The notes: generated by a model from the sequence alone, not told the origin. A stretch of DNA of 26,579 nucleotides from Priapulus caudatus (GCF_000485595.1 NW_014579009.1:19770-46348); one strand, 5' to 3'; positions 1-9,523 are shown, counted from the first letter of the stretch. Numbers and translations are program-made.

Positions 1-185
1 GGGCGCGTAGTACGCGCCGGCGGCTAGATGGTACGCGCCGGCGGTAAACGGAACACACCGAGAGCGCGGCGGCTGGCTGGCACGCGCCGGGTGCGCGCGG
101 GTTACGTGGGGCGTTCGCCGAGGGCGACGGCCGGGGGTAGGCGGCACGGCCGGAGAAGGTAGCCGGCTCGGAGGGACGCGGTGCA
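1..185. repeat. GC-rich segment with short repeats
   Basis: This stretch is strongly GC- and CpG-rich, unlike most of the window. The block TACGCGCCGGCGG occurs twice, near positions 11 and 32, and a degenerate third copy lies near 80. Positions 2-18 form an inverted repeat, with 8-base arms GGCGCGTA and TACGCGCC around one base. No ORF or known element was recognised. It may continue to the left of the window. Confidence 0.5.
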
Positions 186-400
186 TTAGCCCCCATGGGA
201 TTTATTCCACGCTGCATCAGCTAGCAGCCCTGCAAGGTCACGCAATGACAGTGCTCTGGTTTTAGAACAAAGCGCGCAACAATGTATTACTTTGTCAGCG
301 CGGTTAGTAGTAGTATTTACACAGGGCAATTGTATTTCTCGGTCTAGCGACTTCGCGATTGTGTCATTGCACGTGCATGCAGGTATTGTGGCGCGAGGCC

Positions 401-739
401 CTGTCATTGGCCTAGAGATGTGTGTCTTCAATCCGCGATGTGCAGGGCCATTGCGCGTGAGTGTGTGTACTTTGGCATGAAGCTCTGTCATTAGCCTAGA
501 GATGTGCGTCTTCAACCCGCGATGTGCAAAGCCAGTGCGCGTGCGCGTGTGTACTTTGGCGCGAAGCTCTGTCATTGGCCTAGAGATGTGCGTCTTCAAT
601 CCGCGATGTCCAAGGCCATTGCGCGTGCGTGTGTGTACTTTGGCGCGAAGCTCTGTCATTGGCCTAGAGATGTGCGTCTCCAATCCGTGGTACGCGAAGC
701 CAGTAACTAACGCGCAACATGTAATTTTTGCGCGAAGGA
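401..739. repeat. 84-bp tandem repeat, four copies plus a diverged fifth
   Basis: Units start at 401, 485, 569 and 653 with an exact 84-bp spacing. A diverged unit begins near 740, after 87 bp. Each unit starts with CTGTCATTGG, which holds an inverted CCAAT box (ATTGG), and continues with a purine/pyrimidine stretch around GTGCGTGTGTGTACTTTGGC. Because 84 is a multiple of three, long reading frames stay open on both strands, including a 186-codon minus-strand frame at 186-746. I judge those frames to be by-products of the repeat rather than genes. The array ends just upstream of a TATA box, so it may be a promoter enhancer array, as in the U3 of some LTR elements. Confidence 0.8.
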
Positions 740-781
740 TTATCATTGGTTAATGAGAAGTGTATTTGAATCCGCGGGGGG

Positions 782-792
782 GCTATATAAGG
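782..792 (+). promoter_or_regulatory. TATA box downstream of the CCAAT-bearing repeats
   Basis: The sequence GGCTATATAAGGAGG lies about 40 bp downstream of the last inverted CCAAT motif (ATTGG near 745), a usual spacing for an RNA polymerase II core promoter. An AATAAA signal follows at 1069-1074. The CCAAT-TATA-AATAAA order resembles the U3-R part of an LTR. No second copy of this LTR-like segment is present in the window, so this is an inference. Confidence 0.45.
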
Positions 793-1068
793 AGGACTTT
801 GCCACGATTGAGAGACTACTAACCAGGGGACTAAGGTTAGACAACAGTTAGGGTAGCCAGCTAGGGACACACAAAGAGAGAGTAGTTAGATAGGATGAAG
901 AAGTCGATGATTATATGGAGATGTAGAGTAAAAGTTAGTTAGTAGAACACAAGATAGATAATCATTTTACCGGGGGGAAAGGAGTGGGAACTAGATCGGA
1001 TGTAAACCAAGGGCGTGTAACCTATACTGTTTGTCACCTCCGCGAATGCGGACATGTTTTTGTTGTGG

Positions 1069-1074
1069 AATAAA
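1069..1074 (+). terminator. Poly(A) signal AATAAA, LTR-like context
   Basis: AATAAA lies about 285 bp downstream of the TATA box at 782. An LTR end could be at the CA near 1210, but no PBS-like sequence there is convincing. The stretch 1080-1541 otherwise shows no gene. It holds a hairpin, CGATGAC/GTCATCG at about 1500-1519, and a purine-rich run at 1525-1540. Confidence 0.3.
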
Positions 1075-1541
1075 AGGCTCTCTTTAGCACTAAAACGTAT
1101 TCCCGGCTTGTGTAGTATCTCTGTCGAGCTACATCCACGCACACTCACGCACTCCGAGACTGCCGAAGAGCCGGCGATAAACGCCGGTAGGTAAAGAACA
1201 CAACGCAACAAGGTACTATACGATCACGAAAACAGTGAGAAGGGTAGCAAGACGAGAAATAACCGAAAACGCCACTGTCCGCTGTGCTCGTTGAACGGCG
1301 CACACAGAACGCCACACTTCATATGTGTTTTCTTATTGTATTTTGATTGTTGTTATGTTTGTGTATTTATTGTGGGTTGTTTAATCGGACAGAAAGACGT
1401 TTCTCTCGTTGGGTTGAGTTAGGAAACTATTAGGGTAGTAATTTTTTTGGTAATTTTTTAGGTTTAGGTTGAAGTGTGTAGATCAGCGGGGACGCTTAAT
1501 CGATGACAGGGTAGTCATCGTTTTGGGGAAATGGGAGATAA

Positions 1542-1972
1542 TGTAACATATGATTTACAGATGTTGCATGAATTAGTCAGCGGAGCTAGACTTGGGGTTG
1601 TTTTAGTGGTAGTCTATGTAGACAGAGCGTCGCGCATCTTGTGCGGCTAGATTGATGGTATAGGGAGAATAGTAAACGTGTTTTAGGTCGGCCGTTTCTA
1701 GGGTCATTGTGAAGTGGGGGTAGGACGCGGTCTGGAAGAACGGGTACATGTGCGTGCAGGATGTTTGTAGGAGTTTTGGGGGGAATATATAGAACAGAGA
1801 TGTAAGAGTCGAGAGATTCTGGTTCTGGTCGCGAGAGAAAGCGCACGCGCGTGCCACGTGCGTGTGCGTGGTTTTGTGTCTCTTTGTGCGATGTGTCTAC
1901 ACTGTATGAGTTATTAAAGATTATTCCGGTTACAACACAAGTTTGGCTTTATATCATCATTCTTGTTTACAA
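1542..1972 (+). mobile_element. LTR-like segment, probably solo or single LTR (Gypsy-type?)
   Basis: The segment starts TGTAAC and ends GTTTACA, so TGTAA/TTACA are 5-bp terminal inverted repeats of the TG...CA type. Inside are a TATA-like AATATATAGA near 1784 and an ATTAAA signal near 1912, with the end about 55 bp later, as expected for U3-R-U5. The next bases, AGTGGCGAGATGGTGAG from 1973, resemble the primer-binding region that follows the 5' LTR in many metazoan Gypsy elements. A purine-rich run (GGGGAAATGGGAG, 1525-1537) lies just before the start. No partner LTR or pol sequence accompanies it. The superfamily is an inference. Confidence 0.45.
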
Positions 1973-2081
1973 GTGGCGAGATGGTGAGCGTGGCACATCT
2001 GAAGGCAAGTGACAAACCGACAAGCAGTTTCTTTCACACAACGTGTTTTTTAGATTACACGTGTCAGTGTATTCATAAGAA

Positions 2082-2198
2082 GTGTGTGTGTGTGTGCGTG
2101 CTGCGTGCGTGCGTGTGTGTGAGAGAGAAAGAGACCGACACACACACACAGACACAAAGGGAGAGAGAGAGAAAGAGAGAAAGGGAGAGAGAGAGAGC
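2082..2198. repeat. GT / GA / CA compound microsatellite
   Basis: A GT run (about 2082-2120) is followed by GA runs (2120-2135 and 2160-2196) with a CA run (2137-2151) between them. The GT and CA runs are complementary and could fold into a hairpin. Frames across this tract are low-complexity artefacts. Confidence 0.85.
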
Positions 2199-2303
2199 AA
2201 ATTATTTCAGCGCTAGTGAGATCATGACAATTCAGCACGCACGGGGAGCTTGTTGAAATGTGTTGCGCGTTTGCAATTTCATTTTATGAAAGATATCTCA
2301 GAG

Positions 2304-3040
2304 TGTCGCTGCCCAAGCACCAACGCATGAAACTGATGTCTTGAAAAATGTGTATTTATTCTCATCAGACACCGTGAAACTGAAACATACAACATTATGC
2401 TATGAATATACTGATGTACATCAACTGCACCCTTACTCGTCATCATTATGTATTTCAAACTTACAACTTACGTCTTTACAATGACCTAACTTATGTTACG
2501 AAAATACGTCTGTTACGGTAGAACAAGCAAGATCTCTCAAAGTGATTTACCATACAAATAAACGATCGATACTTCCTATAATTGCCACTAAACATTTCTA
2601 AGCACGTTCTAGATATATTCTTACCTCGTTGGAAGGTTCGTACGAGCTTGAAACAGCGAAGTTTTTGAGATAGTTTGGGCAAAATTAGTCGAAAGTTTTG
2701 CGATGCTGTTGCCTCTACGAAATTCTGATGGCATGTGCCAATTTAACGCGTCGCGAACAAATATATTATCAAAAATCGTAATCCGCTACGAGGTAACAAT
2801 AAATGCAAGATCAGCATGTATACTAATGTTAATGAGTATTTCTGACTTATCTCCTGATAAATTCATGTAAAATATGCGACGAAACCATGTCTGCGAGTGG
2901 TGAACTATATGTTATGTGCGGACGGATATCTGTGTTGTCTGAGCGATTTTCGCGGAGAATCTAGCTATATGCTAATGTACAATGAGCGCGCATAGCCCGA
3001 TGCAGCAGTGGCCTGGCCTTCTGAGTCAGCAGCACGCACA
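2304..3040 (-). repeat. BEL/Pao 3' LTR
   Basis: On the minus strand this LTR would begin TGTGTGCGTG (3040) and end CAGCGACA (2304), giving TG...CA. It matches 7259-7960 over most of its length, with the shared block at 2304-2939 and an abrupt shared boundary at 2304/7259. An AATAAA signal on the minus strand (2360-2355) lies about 50 bp before the U5 end, as in an LTR. Relative to the other copy it lacks about 40 bp after the ATCAAC near 2430 and one arm of a palindrome. The 5' edge at 3040 is inferred from the adjacent polypurine tract and from the position of the pol stop codon. Confidence 0.8.
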
Positions 3041-3049
3041 CTCTCACCC
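3041..3049 (-). other. Polypurine tract of the BEL/Pao element
   Basis: On the minus strand this reads GGGTGAGAG, directly between the pol stop (3063-3065) and the inferred TG start of the 3' LTR. The position is exactly where plus-strand DNA synthesis is primed in LTR elements. The tract is short and has one T, so this is a moderate call. Confidence 0.5.
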
Positions 3050-3062
3050 AAATCATTCATGA

Positions 3063-5243
3063 TTATTTCAAATTGGGGATTTGGAGCACCAGCTTATAAA
3101 TGGGTCTCTCCAGGATGGTTCGTTTACCGAGAGGTCGGCCACGTTTGTCCATTTCGGATGTAGATATTAAGAGCTTAACCTTGCGGACAAGACCGTCTTC
3201 TCTCCTGAATGCTTCCACAATCCTGGCAGTTCTCCAGTTTGACCTCACTCCATCGTCTGCTAAAATGACAATGTCACCTACTTCCTGCTACATTTTGCTA
3301 TGGTCTTTTTCAAGTTGATCGAGTCTGCAGTGTGTGCAAGAACTCCTTTTTTCAGCGTGTCCAGAACAGGTTGGTTAAGTATTGCACCCGTCTCCACCAT
3401 TTCTTCGGGTAGAGATCATCTTTCACGAACTTCCCTGGGGGAGACATTACGACTCCGGATTTTATCGTGAGTAGATGATTTGGAGATAGTGGTGTTGGTT
3501 CATCTGGACTTTCCATTTCAACAGTCAGCGGTCTGCTGTTGATGACTGCCATGGCTTCATACACGAATATGCGCAGTGATGATGTTGTGAGTTGTATACC
3601 CGATTCATCCAGAATGTTGTTCAGGATGTTGCGCACATTTCTGATTTGGCGTTCCCACACGCCGCCCATGTGACTAGCCGATGGTGGGTTAAGCTTGTAC
3701 TCGCATTCGGACTGTAGGAGCTTGGATGCGATGTGGTCAGAGTCCAGTTCTTTCAAACTCTTTGAGTTCATGTTTTGCTCCAACAAAGTTAGTTCCTTGG
3801 TCGCATCGAATCAGACGTAACCTTCCTCTCAGTGCGATGAAGCATCGCAGGGCGTTTAAGAAGGAGTTTGTGGACATGTCGTCTAGCATCTCGATATGGA
3901 CGCCCTTCATGGACAGGCAGGTGATTATGAGTCCATACCTCTTCAACTCCTTCCTGCCTTCCTTGATGATATATGGCCCAAAACAATCCAGTCCACAGTA
4001 TGTAAAAGGTGGTGAGGGTTCTATGCGCTCTTTTGGAAGATCGGAAATTTTTTGCGTCAGCGTACTACCTCTGGCACGTATGCACCTGACACATTTGTTT
4101 ACCATGGACGAAACAACTGATCTGCATCCGAGTATCCAGAATCCACTGGACCTTATGTCGTTAATTGTCAGATGCCGCTCCTGGTGTGTTATCCTCTGGT
4201 GGCAGTGTGAAGCTATCAGACTGGACAAGTGACTATGTCTAGGGAGGATAATAGGGTGTTTGACTCCGTACATCATTGGAGCTCTCTTCAGTCTCCCTCC
4301 AACCCGTAGGAAGTTATCCTTACCGATGAACGGATCGAGATCCGTTAGACTGCTTGTCTTTGATAGGGCTGATGAGCCCTTCCGACATCTTGTCAACTCC
4401 TTAGGGAAGCTCCCTTCCTGGATCACGCAAATCAGATTTTTCTCAGCAACCTTCTGCGTCTCCAGTTTTGACAATTCGATTCCTGCTCTTCTGAGCGAAC
4501 AGTTTACGATGACAGATACTGCTTTGACAGCACTGTTGTACGTCGAAAATCTGCTTACTCTCTTCGAATGAGGTGAAGCTAGATTTCTGAGCAGCTCTGA
4601 CGGTGGATTTGACTTCTATGTCTTCTGCTGCTATATGTTCACGTCTATCTTCTGGAGTGGTATCTCCTTCTCCCACAGGAAAGCGGGACCCTTGAGCCAG
4701 TTGGACGATACGATTTCCTCAGCAGTGAGGCCCCGTGATGCATGATCCGCTGGGTTCTCGTGTGTCGAAACATAGTTTCACTTATCGGTGTTTGAACTCG
4801 GACGTATTGTCTGTACGTGATTCGCGACATACATGTGGAATCTATTGGACTGGTTTTGGATGTACCCTAGCCCGACCTTCGTGTCCGTCCAGAAGATATT
4901 CTTCATATCAGGATAATCCAACTCTGTGTTCAGGATTTTTGCGATTTTTTTAGCAGTAACAGCGGCGTGGAGTTCTAGTCTGGGAATCGTAGTTGGTTTG
5001 AGAAGTGCCACTCTGGCTTTGGCTATAGCCAATGTGCAATGCACGCGCCCAGTGTTGTCTTGAAGTCGTAAGTACGAGCATTTACCATATCCTGAGAGGG
5101 AGACGTCCGAGAAGTGATGAAGTTCTACCTTGGCTAATTCTCCAAACTCAGCCGGCTGAAAACACCTTCGGATCCTTACGTGTCTCAGCTTTGACAGTTC
5201 TTCCTTCTACTTTTGCCACTTGATCTGTGATGTATCTGTGTTC
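3063..5243 (-). pseudogene. pol: BEL/Pao pol remnant: RNase H, integrase, DUF5641
   Basis: RNase H comes first (about 5150-4700). FSD near 5106, RLEL and FWTD carry the acidic active-site residues, followed by NPADHASRGL and NWLKGPAFLW, typical of this superfamily. The integrase (4474-3737) has an H2C2 finger (H92, H97, C128, C131 of that frame) and core aspartates in GLDCFGP (D163) and RCDQGTNF (D225). The catalytic glutamate, in GGVWER, lies in the next frame (3786-3352) after a frameshift near 3770. A further frameshift precedes a C-terminal block (3248-3063) with WRTARIVEAF and RPIYKLVLQ, which fits DUF5641. Nonsense codons lie near 5207, 4778, 4631 and 4616. Protease and reverse transcriptase are missing. 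A working pol would make element DNA and insert it; this copy cannot. Confidence 0.93.
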
Positions 5244-5369
5244 GTTGATGGCGAGTGCGCGTCCGTCGATGGCGAGTGCGCGTCCGTCGATGGCGAGTGC
5301 GCGTCCGTCGATGGCGAGTGCGCGTCCGTCGATGGCGAGTGCGCGTCCGTCGATGGCGAGTGCGCGTCC
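5244..5369. repeat. 21-bp minisatellite, six copies, at the gag-pol deletion point
   Basis: Six head-to-tail copies of a 21-bp unit (GTCGATGGCGAGTGCGCGTC plus C) lie here. Only the first unit differs visibly, with GTTGATGG. The array lies exactly between the gag remnant and the RNase H remnant, where protease and reverse transcriptase should be. In the gag/pol frame each unit encodes a seven-residue Ser/Pro/Asp/His repeat (STDAHSP), and the frame is kept from one side to the other. Frames on both strands stay open because 21 is a multiple of three. The plus-strand repeat peptide (VDGECAS) is judged an artefact. Confidence 0.95.
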
Positions 5370-5452
5370 GGACTAAAACTCTGCGATTGGAAGGTTGGTG
5401 CCTCTGGGTTTAGCCTTTCTTTGAGGATTGACTTGTTCGCAGCCGATTTCTC

Positions 5453-6235
5453 CTAGCCAGACGGAGTGTAGTAGGAGCCCGCGGTGATGGCAGATGCTCC
5501 ATCTGGATGCTCCACCTCATCGTATACCTTCAGTTTGGCTCTTTCAGCTTTGAGTCTAGAGGCCAACCTTTCCTCCTCCAGCTGTCGACGCAGCTGACTC
5601 ATCTGCCTTTCAGCCTCTGATCTTTGGGCTTTCATTTCAATCTCTAGCTTGTCAATCTGCTCTTAACGTGCATTTTCCGCGCGTTGAGCCTCAAGCTGTG
5701 CCTGTAACACCGCAGCTTCTGCTGCCGCGTCGATACGTCCTGACGACGCTGTGGACGCTTTGGATGATCTCGATCTGACCGAATGTCGAGACAATCTTGA
5801 TCTGGAGTCTTTGTCATGAGCTGACAGTGCCGAGACTATCTTCGAAACTGTTTTGGCCACCAGATTTGCAGTTTCTTCAAGCGTGTGCTCCACCTCCCCA
5901 TCAACTTCGGCTGGTTGAACTTCTCCGAGTTCAGCCACGATGCCGTGGAGGTTCCTTGACATCGAGGATAATTGCCCCTTTCTGTAGCCGAGTTCGTTGA
6001 AGTCTAGCATACGGACTTCAGGACTGAGGAGTGTTTCAGTACACTCTACTGCTCTCAAGATATTGTTATACTCTGTGTCAAATCTCTGGAGGAGATCTGA
6101 CTGCCTGCTGCTCTTAGCCTTCCCAGTAAGTCTCTTAGTTCGCCCCGAACGCCTAGGTACATCAAGATCAGCGCTCTCATCGCGTTGTGTAGCTTTGACT
6201 GCCTGTGCTTGACCGTTCAAAACAGCGGGGTCCAT
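5453..6235 (-). pseudogene. gag: BEL/Pao gag remnant (N-terminal and coiled-coil region)
   Basis: The frame starts at an ATG (MDPAV). It contains a basic segment with RRSGRTKRLTGK (about residues 28-40), a DLLQRFDTEYNNIL segment, then a Ser/Arg-rich stretch. A long charged coiled coil follows (about residues 170-235, with QAQLEAQRAENAR and SQLRRQLEEERLASRL), then KLKVYDEVE. This layout is typical of BEL/Pao gag N-terminal regions, which build the capsid-like particle. One in-frame TAA (5663-5665) interrupts the coiled coil, and a TAG lies at 5453-5455. Beyond the TAG the frame continues with LNPEAP and QSQSF into the 21-bp repeat. The capsid core and any zinc knuckle are missing. Confidence 0.85.
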
Positions 6236-6910
6236 ACTAATAAGCTTCGAGGGGGTTCAATTTTGGCTAACTAGAATGATGCAAATAAGCGTGTGGCGGA
6301 AAACCGAAAACGGACGCGAGATCAAGCCACGACAGCAAACAATGGAGAAATTACATTAAATAATTTTGACGACCGACACAAATTTCACTGCGCGAAAGTG
6401 CTAGTCACCCGCAGACAAATTGACGTAAATTTTTTCAAAAACCGGTGCGAATAGGTTATGTGTGTGAGCTTAATTTGTTGATTTCTTTTTGTGGTAATCA
6501 GACTAACGTAATTTTTCTCAGTTAGTCAGACTATGACCGTAAGGTCATGTACAAATACTAGGTTATTTGTGACACAGGGATTGACAAATGTAGTTTGGGG
6601 AGTGACCTAGAAATCTTCACAAAACCAGGATAGCAATTGAAACAAACAATATGTGATCATACAAGAAAATGAAACAACAATATCAAATGAGACAAAGATT
6701 GTCTCAAACCTAATAAGGAAAAGGTTATTCAAAAATTGTAGCACTGTTTTATCCAAACATACACAGTACTACATCATGTGGACAGAGTCTATTCCGATCG
6801 ATGCCGATCACGTGTGTGGACATACACCCACGCTATGAATTTATCGTTTTAATATAACAGTTCAGATCAGCCTATCGTTCAAAGCTGACGCTACTGTGAA
6901 CTGTCACTTC
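6236..6910 (-). other. BEL/Pao leader region, no gene seen
   Basis: This AT-rich stretch lies between the gag start and the leader tandem repeat. No primer-binding site could be identified with confidence. Small inverted repeats are present: ATGACC-GTAA-GGTCAT near 6533 and GACTAAC/GTTAGTC near 6502-6528. A 61-codon plus-strand frame at 6653-6838 has no recognisable motif and is not called as a gene. Confidence 0.4.
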
Positions 6911-7257
6911 GTCAACCTCCAGGTGACCAATCACCTCGCCGAGTCGAATGTGTTGATTTTCATGACGATCAATGCTGGTTCTGCCCGCTGAAGCCTGTCT
7001 TCCCTCCGGTCGTTAGTCGATACGAAGACCTCGCCGGGTCGAGTGGGTGGGACATCGAATGGCAAGTCAACATGACATCAATCGTCTCGCCGAGTCGAAT
7101 GAGTCGATTTTCAGGACGATCAATGCTGGTTCTGCCCGCTGAAGCCTGTCTTCCCTCCGGTCGTTAGTCGATAGGAAGACCTCGCCGGGTCGAGTGGGTG
7201 GTACATCGAATGGCAAGTCAACGTGACATCAATCATCTGTCGTCCAATCGAGTTTCA
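6911..7257. repeat. 151-bp tandem repeat in the BEL/Pao leader
   Basis: Units start at GTCAAC at 6911, 7066 and 7217. The second spacing is 151 bp; the first is 155 bp because of a 4-bp insertion near its start. The third copy is cut after about 40 bp, where the LTR starts at 7259. Units share CTCGCCGAGTCGAATG and the block TGCTGGTTCTGCCCGCTGAA. Within each unit the half-motif CTCGCCGGGTCGAGTGG repeats the unit start, so an older, shorter repeat underlies it. No coding frame is evident. Confidence 0.85.
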
Positions 7258-7258
7258 A

Positions 7259-7960
7259 TGTCCCTGCCCAAGCACCAACGCATAAAACTGATGTCCTGAA
7301 AAATGTGTATTTATTCTCATCAGACACCGCGAAACTGAAACATACAACACTATGCTATGAATATACTGATGTACATCAACTTAGACAATATTACTGACAT
7401 GTGACATAAAACTCTTAACTTTGCACCCTTACTCGTCATAATCATTGTAAGTTTGAAATACATGACATGTATTTCAAACTTACAACCTACGTCTTTACAA
7501 TGACCGAACTTATGTTACGAAAATACGTCTGATACAGTAGAACAAGCAAAATCTCTCAAAGTGATCTACCATACAAATAAACGATCGATACTTCCTATAA
7601 TTGCCACTAAACATTTTTAAACACGTTCTAGATATATTCTTACCTCGTTGGCAGGTTCGTACGAGCTTGAAACAGCGACGTTTACGAGATAGTTTGGGCG
7701 AAATTAGTCGAAAGTTTTGCGATGTTGTTGCCTCTACGAAATTCTGATGGCATGTGCCAATTTAACGCGTCGCGAACGAATATATTATCAAAAATCGTAA
7801 TCCGCTACGAAGTAACAATAAATGTAAGATCAGCATATGTATACTAATGTTAATGAGTATTTCTGACTTATCTCCTGATAAATTCATGTAAAATATGCGA
7901 CAAAACCATGTCTGCGAGTGGCGAACTATATGTTATGCGCGGACGGATATCTGTGTTGTC
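7259..7960 (-). repeat. BEL/Pao 5' LTR, truncated at its outer end
   Basis: This is the second LTR copy, matching 2304-2939. It shares the TG edge (CA on the element strand) and the minus-strand AATAAA (7315-7310), about 50 bp from the U5 end. It retains two segments missing from the other LTR: about 40 bp following the ATCAAC near 7380, and the left arm of a perfect palindrome at 7447-7483. Similarity ends abruptly at 7960, where a 15-bp minisatellite begins. About 100 bp corresponding to 2940-3040 are missing, so the U3 start is lost. Confidence 0.8.
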
Positions 7961-8262
7961 CGTGCTTTAACCATCTATGCTTCAGCCATTAATGGTTTAA
8001 CCATTCATACTTTAGCCATCTATGCTTTAACTATGCATGCTTCAACTATCCATGCTTCAGCCATTCGTGCTTCAACTATCAATGCTTCAACCATCCATGC
8101 TTCAACCATCCATGCTTCAACCATCCATGCTTCAACTATCCATGCTTCAACCATCCATGCTTCAACCATCCATGCTTCAACCATCCATGCTTCAACCATC
8201 CATGCTTCAGTCATCCGTGCTTCAATCATCCCTCTTTCAATCATCCGTGTTTCAATTATTTA
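7961..8262. repeat. 15-bp minisatellite, about 20 copies
   Basis: The repeat unit is ATGCTTCAACCATCC. Central copies (about 8085-8205) are nearly identical; both edges are diverged, for example CTTTAACCATCTATG at the left and CTTTCAATCATCCGT at the right. The array starts exactly where the 5' LTR similarity ends. Its length is a multiple of three, so several frames on both strands read as five-residue repeats (TIHAS, MLQPS and MVEAW types). None is believed to be a real protein. Confidence 0.95.
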
Positions 8263-9523
8263 GGACTTGTATTCAATAGGTCAATCAACTTAACCCCTTG
8301 GGGCAGAAGCTGGGGTTGTTACCAAACCATATACTGTTAAGTCTGCTCGTATTGCAAGGTTATATGGCCCATGATTACGACATCTTGCGTTTGGTTCAGT
8401 AATTTATGAATTAATTGAATGTTGGTTTGGTAGACATCGCATCTGATATACTTGTGCAGAACTCTAGTGGTGGTTCGGCTAAGATGAGAGTTTGTCACGT
8501 ATTTCTTACAATTTGAGATTGGTACAATCATCAACCTCACTAGTGTAACATGCATGATCCGATTATAGTCTTGCTTTCCATTTCATCCGAATGCATTGCC
8601 CTTCGTCGTGTATGTGTGTAGCCCACCTCGTAACATCCAACCCTTAAAACAGAGGGAAAGATGTAGCCGTCATTCCTCTCCTGGACGCAACATGGAATTT
8701 ATTCAAACAACCCATTCAAACTGACAACCTCTCAAGATTAAGAACACAATGACAGCAATCACATGCTGGCTATATGAATCTTATCACGGTCCGCTAGTAC
8801 GTATAAGCATATTTCGTGTGTGTATCAACTTAAATAACAATGAAGCAACGGCAGTGACCCATGCTATATCGGTACTAACTGTACCCCCAAACATTTAAAT
8901 AACATCCTACCGGTACATGTCTGTAACAAATTATTACCCGAACTAACACGATCTGCTCTCATGATAGGTCGAAGCATACAACATTCCTGAGCTTCAATGA
9001 CAGATAATAATATTGCTCTTGCTACGCCTGGAGCCTAACTTACATATTAATCTTTTAAAGCAATGTAATATCACGTGCATGACCTAAACAACATGTGATA
9101 AAAATACTAAGCATAACACTCTGTCTATCTGTTTATAATTGCCGATGGGCTACCTGTGTGTGGATGTTTGTGTGTGTTCCTCCCCATGTACTAACTGATT
9201 ATGAAAGGTTGCATGGTAGGCTACAAGTCTAGCGACATCACATTATTTACTAAATATGGGACTCGCCCATAATTAATGTACCTCCCATCACTAACCCCAG
9301 CTCCACTAGAATGACTGGTAAATCTAATTGAACAAAGAACTATAAAATCACTCGGCTCCCTGAGCAGTGCCCATCGCCTTGTTTTCATCATTACTAAACC
9401 ATTTTAACTAAATTACAAAGTTCGAACGACATCAACAAACCAGTTTTCTCAACTATAGTACCCTGAATCATTTAACGTTATGATATTGGCAATATACCCC
9501 GCCCACTCACATCCAGCTGTATA
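8263..9523. other. AT-rich stretch without recognisable gene
   Basis: No gene, RNA or known element was recognised here. A 72-codon minus-strand frame at 8337-8555 shows no familiar motif and is within chance length. The last 50 bp, with AACGTTA near 9475, lead into the LTR of the next element. Confidence 0.5.

Larger units (their letters stand above)
2304..7960 (-). mobile_element. Degraded BEL/Pao LTR retrotransposon
   Basis: Read on the minus strand, the order is 5' LTR (7960-7259, truncated), leader with tandem repeat, gag (6235-5453), 21-bp minisatellite (5369-5244), RNase H, integrase and DUF5641 (to 3063), PPT (3049-3041) and 3' LTR (3040-2304). This gag-pol order, the H2C2 integrase finger and the C-terminal DUF5641-like domain identify BEL/Pao. 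Protease and reverse transcriptase are absent. The frame shared by gag, RNase H and integrase carries six nonsense codons, near 5663, 5453, 5207, 4778, 4631 and 4616. Two frameshifts follow, near 3770 and between 3350 and 3250. It cannot move on its own. The right end is lost, so a target duplication cannot be tested. Confidence 0.9.

Noticed and set aside
186-746. A 186-codon minus-strand frame with 28-residue repeats.
   Set aside because: It is produced by the 84-bp tandem repeat, which keeps both strands open. The plus strand has similar frames and the region looks like a promoter.
3726-4571. Plus-strand frames of 103-168 codons across the integrase region.
   Set aside because: They are antisense shadows of the BEL/Pao pol remnant, whose motifs are clear on the minus strand.
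5220-8262. A CRISPR-like reading of the 21-bp and 15-bp arrays.
   Set aside because: The units are directly adjacent with no variable spacers, and the setting is a eukaryotic retrotransposon.
7895-8279. Repeat proteins (TIHAS, MLQPS and MVEAW types).
   Set aside because: These are frames of the 15-bp minisatellite. Several frames on both strands are open, so none is favoured.
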